From Leptodactylus fallax (Eukaryota; Chordata; Amphibia; Anura; Leptodactylidae), in the NCBI GenBank assembly GCA_947044405.1, contig CAMRHE010000197.1, positions 1,612,001 through 1,676,000 of the forward strand: a stretch of DNA of 64,000 nt, given 5' to 3'. Of the stretch, positions 22,594 through 32,562 are shown one piece after another. The first letter of the stretch is position 1. Each line of letters opens with the position of its first letter. The notes below the pieces were generated by a model that made no database searches, was not told the origin of the DNA, and saw only the letters and a list, made by a program, of their open reading frames with translations. The translations under genes and the position numbers were made by a program.

Positions 22594-23548
22594 CCCAGAG
22601 TGCTACTGCTTTTATGTGTTACTGTTTATGTGTTACTGTGCCTCTGGGTTATGTTGGTATGTTCCGTCTTCTATGTTAAGTGTTTTATGTTAAATGTTAT
22701 GCAGCTTCTCCCTTGGCATTTTTCCCCCTGCAGTGTTCAAAACCTTGCCTTGGTTCAGCCCTGGCCTATCACAGGCCATTGGGTTGTAGGAAGATCTCAT
22801 CTCCCTGGCGATGGTTGGTCTTCAGTTCAGTGCATGCAGTTGACTAGACAAGGTGTGCAGAGCTGACCTGCCACCAGCCTCTGGACTGTAGGCCAACGGT
22901 CGCCTCTACAGTCCCAGGAGGGATATCACCAGCCCCAGGCTCATCTACAGACAGCTCAGAGCAAGGGAGTAGTGCTGTCCGAAGTATTGGATTTATTTGG
23001 TGCCGTGCCAGGAGGAGCAGGAGAGGACTCTGACTCCAGGTAACCAGATCCCTGTCAGGACTCCCTGTAACTCCATCCCCAGTGTACCTGTCTGGGAGAG
23101 GCAGAGAGGAAGAGTAGTGGAAAGTCATCCTGTGGAGCCTATAACATCCCTGAGCACCCTCCTAGAACCAAGGCTGGGGGTTGGACACTGTGGGACTACT
23201 ATCTCCATTTAGAAGTTTGCTGTTGCCTTGCTGTTCCTGTTGCCAAATAAAAGGCTGTTACTTGTTTACCTGCACTGCTGACTCCTGAGTCATGCCTGCT
23301 TCACCATCAGGGCCCTTCCAAACAACACCACACCGGCTCAGAGAGAAGATGTCTCCTCTTCAACTGGAAGTGCCCCGGGGGAAAGAACTACTACCACCAC
23401 CATCCGGTAGTGCTGCAGGACCCCCCTCGACTTTGTTCGGCCTGGGAGTGGGGCTGGAGTGGTTGATGAGCGTGCTCGGCCTGCTAGGTGGCACAGCATC
23501 CGCCACTACTACTCCCATCCTCCGGTCTCCTCCGTCTGGGTTGCGGCA
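22594..23548 (+). repeat. Solo LTR (family L), copy 1, in LINE ORF2
   Basis: A 955-bp block flanked by TAAT on both sides (22590-22593 and 23549-23552); removal joins ORF2 perfectly. It is nearly the same sequence as the block at 59583-62839 (minus its nested hAT): both share the 'cccagagtg' start, a CCAAATAAAAGG / CTTAATAAACGG polyadenylation-like site near the 3' part, and the CTGGGTT(G/T)CGGCA end. The first eight bases found in copy 2 (TGCAGCAT) are missing here. Called an LTR from TG...CA ends, a 4-bp duplication and the AATAAA; no internal region was seen. Confidence 0.75.
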
Positions 23549-23552
23549 TAAT

Positions 23553-24905
23553 TCCCCTAACATCAGGGTCCCATCGTATCTTGGCCGCCAAGGGTTCAAT
23601 ACATAGAGCGAACATGAGGGGAGAGAGAGGGCAACCCTGTGTAGTACCATTAAGAATAGGGAAGGAGGGCGAGGAAGCATGAGGAAGTTTAACCGCCGCC
23701 GAGGGGTAGGAGTAAAGAGCCTGGATCGCTGTGAAAAAGAGTCCTGAGAAACCAAAGGCCCGCAGCATAGACTGCATGAATGACCAGTCTAGATGGTCAA
23801 AGGCTTTCTCAGCATCCAGGCTCAGGAGAAGAGCTGGGGTAGAGTGATGGTTGGCCACCTCCACTAAGTCCACAGTCCGACTGGTGTTGCATCCCTGACG
23901 GCAAGAGACGAAACCCACCTGGTCCTTGTGGACCAGAAGGGGGAGCCAAGCATTCAGCCTATTAGTCAGGAGTTTAGTGAAGAGTTTCAGGTTAGTATTT
24001 AACAAGGCTATCAGGCGATAATTAGCAGAGTCCTGGAGATCCTTATCCGGTTTGGGGATCAGTGTGAGGAGGGAATGTAGCATAGTCGGAGGGATTGGAG
24101 AACCCGAAAGAAAGGAGTTGAAGAGATTCAGGAGGTGGCTGGATAATGCTGGAGAATGCTGGAAGAGTCACGAACGGAATGTAGAGTGGAGGTTACACGG
24201 TTATCCCTGAGGGTCCTAGCCAGCAGTATGTGGGACTTATTACCTCGCTCAAAGTACCGTTGGCGAGAGTACAAGACAAGCCGCTGCACATGATGGGTCT
24301 CCAAACCACGGAGGTCCGCCCAGGCAAGAACAAGGCGGCGTAGGACCCCCAGGGATGGATGCTACTAGGATAGATCTAAGGGAGCGAATGCGAGCTCGGA
24401 GAAGCTGCTCCTGAGCTTGCTTATCCCTTTTAAGCCTAGAAGCTAAAGTGATACAATGACCCCTCATAACTGCCTTATGAGCTTCCCAGAGAACCGCAGG
24501 GGAGTCTACCGAGCCTAGATTGTCGCGGAAGTAGTCAGTCAGATGCGTATGCAGGGCCGAGAGCGAGGTTGGGGACTTAAGCAGAGTTTCATTAAGACGC
24601 CAGTGACAGAGTCGCGTAGTCAGCAGCGTAGAGGACAGAGTAACCACTACTGGAGCGTGATCGGACCAGGAAAGAGGGCCCATATCAGTGTCTGTAAGCA
24701 GGCGAAGGGCCGAGGCATTCCCAAAGAAATAGTCAATATGGGTATGGGTATTATGGGGGTGAAAGAAAAAGGTGTAGGAGCGCACCATGGGATTATCTAT
24801 ACACCAGAGATCGTACAAGGCATGGGAGCGTATCAGCTGACAAAATTCCCTTGCAAGATGCGCATGGTGACGGGGGACCGAACCCTGAGGTATTGCCATA
24901 CGATC
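23553..24905 (-). pseudogene. LINE ORF2: endonuclease C-terminus, linker, RT N-half
   Basis: Immediately downstream of the Tc1, the frame resumes with DRMAIPQGS and the endonuclease end THIDYFFGNAS...WSDHAPVVV, containing the Asp and SDH residues of AP-type nucleases. A linker follows, then broken sequence at about 24083-24249. The RT fingers then read LIPKPDKDLQDSANYRLIAL, LLSLDAEKAFDHLDW and GTTQGCPLSPLMFALCIEPL (24083-23553). The frame is interrupted by the solo LTR inside the palm. The EN would nick chromosomal DNA and the RT would copy LINE RNA there. Confidence 0.8.
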
Positions 24906-24907
24906 TA

Positions 24908-26459
24908 CACTACCGTTCAAAAGTTTAGGGTCACTTAGAAATTTCCTTATTTTTGAAAGAAAAGCAGTTTTTTTCAACGAAGATAACATTAAATGAATCA
25001 GAAATACACTCTATACATTGTTAATGTGTTAAATGACTATTCTAGCTGCAAACGTCTGGTTTTTAATGCAATATCTACATACATGTATAGTGGTCCATTT
25101 CCAGCAACCATCACTCCAGTGTTCTAATGGTACATTTTGTTTGCTAACTGTGTAAGAAGGCTAATGGATGTTTAGAAAACCCTTGAAAACCCTTGTGCAA
25201 GTATGTTAGCACAGCTGAAAACAGTTTTGCTGGTTAGAGAAGCTATAAAACTGACCTTCCTTTGAGCTAGTTGAGAATCTGGAGCATTACATTTGTTGGT
25301 TGGATTAAACTCTCAAAATGGCTAGAAAAAGAGAATTTTCATGTGAAACTCGACAGTCTATTCTTGTTCTTAGAAATGAAGGCTATTCCATGTGAGAAAT
25401 TGCCAAGAAACTGAAGATTTCCTACAACGGTGTGTACTCCCTTCAAAGGACGCAAACAGGCTCTAACCATAGTAGAAAGAGAAGTGGGAGGCCCCGCTGC
25501 ACAACTGAGCAACAAGACAAGTACATTAGAGTCTCTAGTTTGAGAAATCGACACCTCACAGGTCCTCAACTGGCAGCTTCATTAAATAGTACCCTCAAAA
25601 CGCCAGTGTCAACATTTATAGTGAAGAGGCGACTCAGGGATGCTGGCCTTCAGGGCAGAGTGGCCAAGAAAAAGCCATATCTGAGACTGGCTAATAAAAG
25701 GAAAAGATTAATATGGGCAAAAGAACACAGACATTGGACAGAGGAAGATTGGAAAAAAGTGTTATGGACAGACGAATTGAAATTTGAGGTATTTGGATCA
25801 CACAGAAGAACATTTGTGAGACGCAGAACAACTGAAAAGCTGCTGGAAGAGTGCCTGACACCATCTGTCAAGCATGGTGGAGGTAATGTGATGGTCTGGG
25901 GTTGCTTTGGTGCTGGTAAAGTGGGAGATTTGTACAAGGTAAAAGGGATTTTGAATAAGGAAGGCTATGACTCCATTTTGCAACGCCATGCCATACCCTG
26001 TGGATAGCGCTTGATTGGAGCCAATTTCATCCTACAACAGGACAATGACCCAAAGCACACCTCCAAATTATGCAAGAACTATTTAGGGAAGAAGCAGTTG
26101 AGTTGTTGTGGGAGCAGCTTGACCATATGGTATGCAAAAAGTGCCCATCAAGCCAATCCAACTTGTGCGAGGGGCTTCTGGAAGCATGGGGTGAAATTTC
26201 TCCAAATTACCTCAGCAAATTAACAGCTAGAATGCCAAAGGTCTGCAATGCTGTAATTGCTGCAAATGGAGCATTCTTTGACGAAAGCAAAGTTTGAAGG
26301 AGAAAATTATTATTTCAAATAAAAATCATTATTTCTAACCTTTTCAATGTCTTGACTATATTTTCTATTCATTTAGCAACTCATTTGATAAATAAAAGTG
26401 TGAGTTTTCATGGAAAACACAAAATTGTCTGGGTGACCCCAAACTTTTGAACGGTAGTG
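24908..26459 (+). mobile_element. Tc1 element with ACCGTTCAAAAGTTT termini
   Basis: TA-flanked (24906-24907 and 26460-26461). The ends CACTACCGTTCAAAAGTTTA and GACCCCAAACTTTTGAACGG (continuing TAGTG) are inverted repeats. 1552 bp, the usual full length of a Tc1. It carries one transposase gene in the plus direction with lesions. It sits in the endonuclease part of the LINE ORF2. Confidence 0.95.
25318..26297 (+). pseudogene. Tc1 transposase, disrupted
   Basis: Starts at ATG 25318 (MARKREFSCETRQSILVLRN), with helix-turn-helix DNA-binding regions followed by RSGRPRCTTEQQ (the GRPR-like linker) to about residue 120. The first catalytic Asp is in KVLWTDELKFEVFG and the second in FILQQDNDPKHTSKLCKNYL. 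The stretch that should hold the third catalytic acid (PQSPDLNPIE type) is missing: a deletion with frame change near 26090. The C-terminus resumes as LTARMPKVCNAVIAANGAFF to the stop at 26297. Further lesions are TGA at 25393-25395 and TAG at 26005-26007. Not functional. Confidence 0.9.
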
Positions 26460-26461
26460 TA

Positions 26462-26903
26462 CCTGTTCGGAGAAGACCATGCTAAAGTCTCCCCCTATTA
26501 ACCAAGTCGCCGATGGGAGGGAGCACAAATGAGAGAGAAGCCGATGCAGAAACAAGATCTGTGCGCAGTTGGGAGCGTAAATGTTGCACAGGACTATGGG
26601 GACGCCATGAAGAAGTCCCTCTAGAATAACAAAACGGCCCCTTGAGTCTATATGTGAGGCCTTAACCGAGATCGGGCACGAATGAGAGAGGAGGATAGCT
26701 ACCCCTGCTCTACGGCGGTCGTGGAAGGCAGAGAAAGCAGTAGGGAAATGGTGTTTGGCAAAGTTAAATGTTTCTGTATGCTCAATGTGGGTCTCCTGCA
26801 GGAACACTACATCAGCATGCAGGGAGCGGAGTTCCCTAAGTACAAGACGCCGCTTATCATCGGAGCCCAGGCCCTTAACATTAATTGTCACGCACCTAAC
26901 CAT
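26462..26903 (-). pseudogene. LINE ORF2: AP endonuclease N-terminus
   Basis: Starts at a plausible ATG (26903 on the minus strand) with CVTINVKGLG, then VVFLQETHIE (catalytic Glu), IVLCNIYAPN and WLIGGDFSMVF (catalytic Asp region), ending where the Tc1 inserted. This is the order of the APE-type endonuclease of L1/Tx1 LINEs. The 147 residues are open. The domain continues at 24905 beyond the Tc1. It cuts DNA to prime reverse transcription. Confidence 0.85.
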
Positions 26904-27441
26904 GGTGATACAAAAACAGAGGACAGTAGCAGATTGCAAGCGAGCTCACCAACTTCACGAGATGCCGGCAATTCCCAGGGAGAGGCGGAGTTGCAGACAA
27001 GAACACAGTATTGGAGTGGAGTCTCTGGACCAAGAAGGAGAAGGAAGGGAAGAGGGGGAGGAAAGGAAACAAAAGACATGAGCAAAAAACAAGCAAAAAA
27101 ACAAAGATGCATAACAGAAGTAACAAGTAAACAGTACATCATGGGCGAGGCTAACTCACTCGCCTGGGGGCTAAAAGTATCAGTAAATAGCAGAATAAGG
27201 TCGGTGACCAGTCAATACAATGGGGAACGTGACCTAGAGGGCCGGAGCGGAGGGTAGTAGGCTCCGGGATCAAAAGCAGAGCCACTAATACCCCACCCCA
27301 TCCTGCACTATAGAAATCAGATAATAGATTAATTAAATAAAACCTATGGACCTAGAAGAGAGCAACGAGAAACAAAACAAATGCAGGCACAATGTCAAGT
27401 ACATCCAGAAAGGGGAAGAGCATCACAGAATACGAGCATCT

Positions 27442-28169
27442 TCAAGGGACGTTCTCCAGACGGGACCTCTGAGAGGTGGTTGCCACAGGGGGTGATCGAT
27501 GTTGCTTGGGTCCCAGGCGATGCCGCACCAGGGGTGGAGGAGGGGGTGGAGAAATCAGTTCCCAATCTGTTAACTCGGGCAGAGGGACACCCAGTAGGTC
27601 GCAAAAGTAAGGCAAGTCAGAGTATGAGTGAAGTGTAACAGAGCGACCATCCTTGCAGGCAATAAGGGCAAACGGGAAGCCCCAGCGGTAAAGGATCTGA
27701 TGATCATGAAGAGTCTGAAGGAGGGGTCGAAAATGGTGGCGTTTCTGGAGCGTGATAAGGGAGAGGTCCTGATAGAGTTGTAACTTAGCCCCGTCGAAGT
27801 CAAAGTCTTTGAGTCTCCGTGCCTTGCTCATTATAGCCTCCTTGAGTGAGAAATCATGCACGCAGCAGATGACATCTCAAGGGGTGGAGGAGGAACACTT
27901 GGGGCGGAGGGCTCGGTGGGCCCTATCAAGCTTAATCCTATGAGATGGAGGTTCCTGAAGAATACAATTGAAAACAGCCTCCAGGGTGACTTGCAAGTAC
28001 TCGGTTTGAGTGGCCTCTGTGAGCCCCTTAATGCTAATATTACGCTGGCCTCTGTTATCAAGGTCCTCCAGATGGCTTTGCATGTCACGGATTGCCGAGG
28101 TCTGGTCAGTAGTAGTATCATGCAGAGAGGAGACATATGCCCTGGTAGTATCATGGTTATCCTCTAGCG
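27442..28169 (-). pseudogene. LINE ORF1 protein relic (Transposase_22-like)
   Basis: Minus-strand translation gives SHLEDLDNRGQRNISIKGL, the junction of coiled coil and RNA-recognition fold in L1 ORF1 proteins, and IKLDRAHRALRPK, the conserved RAHR box. After a frameshift near 27870, the C-terminal domain reads FSLKEAIMSKARR...LYRWGFPFALI to PELTDWE. The N-terminal end is lost at the hAT border (28170). ORF1p is an RNA chaperone that coats LINE RNA. Between ORF1 and ORF2 (26904-27441) lies a non-coding spacer. Confidence 0.8.
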
Positions 28170-29255
28170 CAGTGATGGCGAACCTTTTAGAGACCGAGTG
28201 CCCAAACTGCAACCCAAAGCCCACTAAATTATCACAAAGTGCCAACACGGCAATTTCACCTTAAATTAACCTGCTTCCCCAGCATCCCCCCTCTTGCTTG
28301 CAAGCAGCCTGCACCCCCCATTCCCCCTCTTGCTCGCACGCAGCCTGCACCCCCATTCCCCCCTCTTGCCAGCAGCCTACATCCCACATCTCTACCTCCC
28401 ACACTACACCCTGCACCGTGCATCTCTCCCCCCACACTACACCCTGCACCCTACATCTCTCCCCTCCACATCTCTCCCCTCCACATCTCCCCCCCCCCCC
28501 ACATCTCTACCCCCCACACTACACACTGCACCACAACATCTCTACCCTCCCTCACTACACACTGCACCTCACATCTTTACCCCCCACACTACACCCTGCA
28601 CCCTACATCTCTCCCCTCCACATCTCTCCCCTCCACATCTCTCCCCCCCACACTACACCCTGCAACCCATATCTCTACCCCCCACACTACACACTGCACC
28701 CCATATCTCTATACCCCACACTACACTCTGCATCTCTCCCCCCACACTACACCCTGCACCCTACATCTCTCCCCTCCACATCTCTCCCCACCCATATCTC
28801 TACCCCCACACTACACACTGCACCACAACATCTCTACCCCCCCTCACTACACACTGCACCCCACATCTTTACCCCCCACACTACACCCTGTGCCCCACAT
28901 CTCTCCATGTTCCTCCACTGCTCGGGATACAATTTTTCTTCATGTGGAAGGACTTTCTTAGAAGCAAAGACACACCTACCCTGTCATGTGACATTATGAC
29001 GTCAGAAGGTCCTTCCAGAGTACAGTATTTAGCCTTTACCAATTTAGCATGTACTGTGTAAGCAGCGATCCTGCGGACCATGGCCTACACTGACAGTTTT
29101 CAGCTGTATGTGCATTTGTATTATTAATAATACATCTGCCTCAGTTTCTACAGTGGAGAAAAATGCCATATTCAAGTTATGCAGAGATGTCGACCAGAGA
29201 GAACTCTTAAGTGGTGGGTTGTGGGAGTATCCTTTTGAGAAACATTGTGTATATA
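28170..29255 (+). mobile_element. hAT-like element, left end and interior only
   Basis: Starts CAGTGATGGCGAACCTTTTA, a typical hAT terminus, inside LINE ORF1. The 8 bases before it are CTCTAGCG. I could not find the matching right terminus or a second CTCTAGCG, so the right end is truncated or was lost. The interior contains a C-rich tandem array and a 28935-29040 segment resembling the MITE at 1075. The next Tc1 begins at 29256. Confidence 0.6.
28380..28905 (+). repeat. C-rich minisatellite array
   Basis: Many copies of a unit like CACACTACACCCTGCACC followed by CACATCTCTCCCC, about 30-40 bases each, with drift and one poly-C run. All three plus-strand frames are open for more than 200 codons because the unit lacks stop triplets. 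These are not genes. Confidence 0.9.
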
Positions 29256-30616
29256 CAGTTTGGACACACTTTCTCATTCCAAGAGTTTTCACAGGTGTGT
29301 CCTGTCAGGTTTAATAAGTGGGATTTCTTGCCTTATAAATGGGGTTGGGACCATCAGTTGTGTTGTTCAGAAGTCAGGTGGATACACAACTGATAGTCCT
29401 ACTGAATGGAGTGTTAGAATTTGTATTATGGCAAGAAAAAAGCAGCTAAGTAAAGAAAAACGAGTGGCCATCATTACTTTAAGAAATGAAGGTCAGTCAG
29501 TCCGAAAAATTGGGAAAACTTTGAAAGTGTCCCCAAGTGCAGTGGCCAAAACCATCAAGCGCTACAAAGAAACTGGCTCACATGAGGACCGCCCCAGAAA
29601 AGGAAGAGTCACCTCTGCTGCGGAGGATAAGTTCATCCGAGTCACCAGCCTCAGAAATCGCAGGTTAACAGCATCTCAGATTAGAGACCAGAGTTCTAGC
29701 AGCAGACACATCTCTACAACAACTGTTAAGAGGAGACTGTGTGCAGCAGGCCTTCATGGTAAAATAGCTGCTAGGAAACCACTGCTAAGGACAGGCAACA
29801 AGCAGAAGAGACTTATTTGGGCTAAAGAACACAAGGAATGGACATTAGACCTGTGGAAATCTGTGCTTTGGTCTGATGAGTCCAAATTTGAGATCTTTGG
29901 TTCCAACCACCATGTCTTTGTGCGATGCAGAAAAGGTGAACGAATGGACTCTACATGCCTGGTTCCCACCGTGAAGCATGGAGGAGGAGGTGTGATGGTG
30001 TGGGGGTGCTTTGCTGGTGACACTGTTGGGGATTTATTCAAAATTGAAGCAATACTGAACCAGCATGGTTACCACAGCATCTTGCAGCGGCATGCTATTC
30101 CATGTTTGCGTTTAGTTGGACCATCATTTATTTTTCAACAGGACAATGACCCCAAACACACCTCCAGACTGTGTAAGGGCTATTTGACCAAGAAGGAGAG
30201 TGATGGGGTGCTATACCAGATGACCTGGCCTCCACAGTCACCAGACCTGAACCCAATCGAGATGGTTTGGGGTGAGCTGGACCGCAGAGTGAAGGCAAAA
30301 GGGCCAACAAGTGCTAAGCATCTCTGGGAACTCCTTCAAAACTGTTGGAAGACCATTTCAGGTGACTACCTCTTGAAGCTCATCAAGAGAATGCCAAGAG
30401 TGTGCAAAGCAGTATTCAAAGCAAAAGGTGGCTACTTTGAAGAACCTAGAATATAAGACATATTTTCAGTTGTTTCACACTTTTTTGTTAAGTATATAAT
30501 TCCACGTGTGTTAATTCATAGTTTTGATGCCTTCAGTGTGAATCTACAATTTTTATAGTCATGAAAATACAGAAAACTCTTGGAATAAGAAGGTGTGTCC
30601 AAACTTTTGGTCTGTA

Positions 30617-30618
<2 letters not shown>
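29256..30618 (+). mobile_element. Tc1 element, DD38E type, intact gene
   Basis: TA-flanked (29254-29255 and 30619-30620). The right end (reverse complement) begins CAGTACAGACCAAAAGTTTG; the left end begins CAGTTTGGACACAC, so about 13 bases present on the right are missing on the left. Beyond that the repeats match well ('tcattccaagagttttc'). It encodes an uninterrupted transposase. It inserted beside or into a TA microsatellite. Confidence 0.95.
29428..30456 (+). CDS. Tc1-like transposase, full length (DD38E)
   Basis: A 342-residue open frame. An in-frame upstream extension exists, but ATG 29428 (MARKKQLSKEKRVAIITL) is the usual Tc1 start. Residues 5-110 form paired helix-turn-helix DNA-binding domains with a basic DRPRKGR linker at 55-60. 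The catalytic triad is visible: Asp150 in LWSDESKFE, Asp239 in FQQDNDPKH, Glu278 in SPDLNPIEM. There are 38 residues between the last two (240-277), unlike the 34 of classical Tc1; this spacing fits the DD38E (Intruder) group, by family knowledge. A GGGG box lies at 185-188. No stop or frameshift. The enzyme cuts DNA at terminal repeats and inserts at TA. Likely recent, possibly still able to make protein; expression is unknown. Confidence 0.93.
   Translation: MARKKQLSKEKRVAIITLRNEGQSVRKIGKTLKVSPSAVAKTIKRYKETGSHEDRPRKGRVTSAAEDKFIRVTSLRNRRLTASQIRDQSSSSRHISTTTVKRRLCAAGLHGKIAARKPLLRTGNKQKRLIWAKEHKEWTLDLWKSVLWSDESKFEIFGSNHHVFVRCRKGERMDSTCLVPTVKHGGGGVMVWGCFAGDTVGDLFKIEAILNQHGYHSILQRHAIPCLRLVGPSFIFQQDNDPKHTSRLCKGYLTKKESDGVLYQMTWPPQSPDLNPIEMVWGELDRRVKAKGPTSAKHLWELLQNCWKTISGDYLLKLIKRMPRVCKAVFKAKGGYFEEPRI

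Positions 30619-30661
<43 letters not shown>
30619..30661. repeat. (TA)n microsatellite
   Basis: About 21 TA units directly after the Tc1 right end. It may have been the insertion target or have expanded from the TA duplication. Confidence 0.95.
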
Positions 30662-30663
<2 letters not shown>

Positions 30664-31131
30664 GCCTTCTCCTAATGACATGTCTCATTTCAAGCCAGGA
30701 TTCAATATCATTGTGCAATTCCAGGCTGGGCAGTTTCTGGAGCGAGTGCAGTGATTCCTAGACCTGGTCCGGGCTCTGAATTCATTTGGAGTTTGGTCTG
30801 GGCTCAAAATGAATTTAGGGGTCTGATCTGATTTTATTTATGTTTCTATAAAATCTGAAGCTGCTACAGAAATGATGGGCCAAAAATATCTCAGCATCAA
30901 GCTTTGCAGCAGTCAGGAGAAGTTTCCATGGCGGTCTATACTGGATAGAGAAGAAAAGAAAATAGAATGTGAAAAGTCAGAGAAAACATCACAAATGAGT
31001 ACATTTAAGAGAAGTGAATTAAAAGAGAAGCCGTGTGCTTCCGTCATGTCTGTTTTCAACAAAAAGTTTCTCTTTAGCCCTCATTGTTCTGAAGCAACAA
31101 GCACAGTTAGTTTTGATGCCTGATGTGCTAT
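30662..31131. other. Unassigned stretch with small open frame
   Basis: An 83-codon plus-strand frame (30872-31123) is rich in Lys, Glu and Ser (EEKKIECEKSEKTSQ). It shows no domain I recognise, and I cannot say whether it is an exon or chance. Confidence 0.3.
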
Positions 31132-31955
31132 TTAAAGGGGTTGTCTGGGATAAAAAGAAAATTTAACCCTAAACTAAACACCCTACCCCCCTGCCTAACT
31201 TCTAACTTACTTACTTTAAAAAAATGCACAATTACCATGATCGCCGGGGTGGTCATGTGACCGCCCCAAGCACATTGTCTGATTTTCCAGTGATGTTCCG
31301 TTTCCCCGTTTCTAGAAATGGAACGTCACCAGTATTACTTCCCCCCCCCATCCCATCATACTTACCTGTCTTCATGTCCTCTTCTTCTGGGCACAAAGCA
31401 TCATTTCCTTCAGGGGGGCTGGTGCCTGCGCAAGAGCCAGAGTGCACTCCGGCTCTATTGTTCAAACGCCGGTAGACATGAATAGGAGAAGGATCAGGCC
31501 TCCCACGCATGAACAATAGATCCAGAGTGCCGTCAACCTGGCTCTATTGCGCAGGGGTGGGCAGAAGTCAAGAGGACAGGAGTCAGCGGCACAGAAGAAA
31601 GTGATCTCCAGGACAAGAAGACAGGAAAGTATGATGGGGTGGGGGGCTGAGTTAGGTAGGTAGGGCTAGTAGTCCGCAGGCTAGCTAGTGAAACAGGGAT
31701 GGGGTGTGAGAGAGGAAGGGGGAGGAAGTGAGAAGGGGTTCTGAGTGAAGAGCAATGCATCATGGTAGTTGTAGGCTAAGAGAGAAGGAGTCTACCCATA
31801 TAAACAAATGCAGAGGATGCCAGGAGCTCCAGAAAACCCCAGAAATCACTGAAAACACTGCAAAAGGTATTTGAGTGCACTTATTAATTCATTAATAGCA
31901 CTATCAGACCTTTTTTTTTTTTTTTTAATTTTTTTTGCCCGGAAAACCCCTTTAA
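31132..31955. mobile_element. TTAA-type element, family T, copy 1
   Basis: Ends TTAAAGGGGTTGTCTGGGAT and GGAAAACCCCTTTAA form inverted repeats beginning at TTAA. The interior is non-coding. An internal part ('ttgagtgcacttattaattcattaatag') matches the reverse complement of copy 2. Confidence 0.7.
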
Positions 31956-32234
31956 GCTCTGTAATGTCAGAAGGGCAGTGTCAGGCAGGGGGAGTGATTC
32001 TAAGCTCCAATCATAGACAACACTTGTCAGAGCTCAGATTCAAACCCTTGGCTGTTCCTTCCTGACACTGCTCTTATGACAGTACAGAGTCTAAATAGCT
32101 TATCAGGCACAAAAAAATAACTGCATTGATTGTTTGGGAATGGTGTGTGTGTGTGGGGGGGCTAGAATCAGTGGAGCTGCACCTATTATCAGATGCAAAG
32201 AATCGGAGCTGGTAGAGGTTGTGAAAAGTCCTTT

Positions 32235-32562
32235 TTAAAGGGGTTTTCCCGGCAAAAATAGGTTAGTGTTATTAATAGGCTAATAAGTGCAACCAAATAC
32301 CTTTAGCAGTGTTTTGATTTTCTGGGGTTCTCTGTGAGCTCCTGGCATCTTCTGCTTTTGTTTACATGGGTAGCTTCCTGTTCTGTTTTCCTACAACTAC
32401 CATGATACCATGTGCTTCACTCATAGCTGACTCCCTGCCCCTCCATCTCTCACTCTCATTCCCTCCCACTCACACCCCCTCCCTGTTTCCCTAGCTAGCC
32501 TGGGGGAAGGGGGTGTAGCTTAGATTATAAAGATCAATCCCAGATCCCAGACAGCCCCTTTA
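32235..32562. mobile_element. TTAA-type element, family T, copy 2 (inverted)
   Basis: Left end TTAAAGGGGTTTTCCCGGC and right end GACAGCCCCTTTAA. The order is opposite to copy 1 (31132-31955), so the two lie head to head about 280 bp apart. A shorter, internally deleted version. Confidence 0.7.

Larger units (their letters stand above)
20854..28169 (-). mobile_element. Tx1/L1-clade LINE with three later insertions
   Basis: Minus-strand order: ORF1 relic (27442-28169), spacer, then ORF2 with AP endonuclease, reverse transcriptase and a C-terminal zinc-knuckle region, down to about 20900. It is interrupted by a solo LTR (22594-23548) and a Tc1 (24908-26459), and cut off upstream by a hAT starting at 28170. 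Removing each insertion restores the ORF2 frame across the junction. The 3' end has no clear poly-A and no target duplication was found. About 4.8 kb of LINE remains. Confidence 0.85.

Noticed and set aside
23484..24083. Host reverse transcriptase gene
   Set aside because: It is the RT part of a Tx1/L1 LINE interrupted by a solo LTR, not a host gene.
28239..29061. Three long His/Pro/Ser-rich frames
   Set aside because: Artefact of a C-rich tandem repeat without stop triplets; all three frames are open.
30533..30718. Frame with YIYIYI run
   Set aside because: Translation of the (TA)n microsatellite.
30872..31123. 83-codon Lys/Glu-rich frame as a host exon
   Set aside because: No domain, no convincing splice context, and repeats on both sides; left as unassigned.
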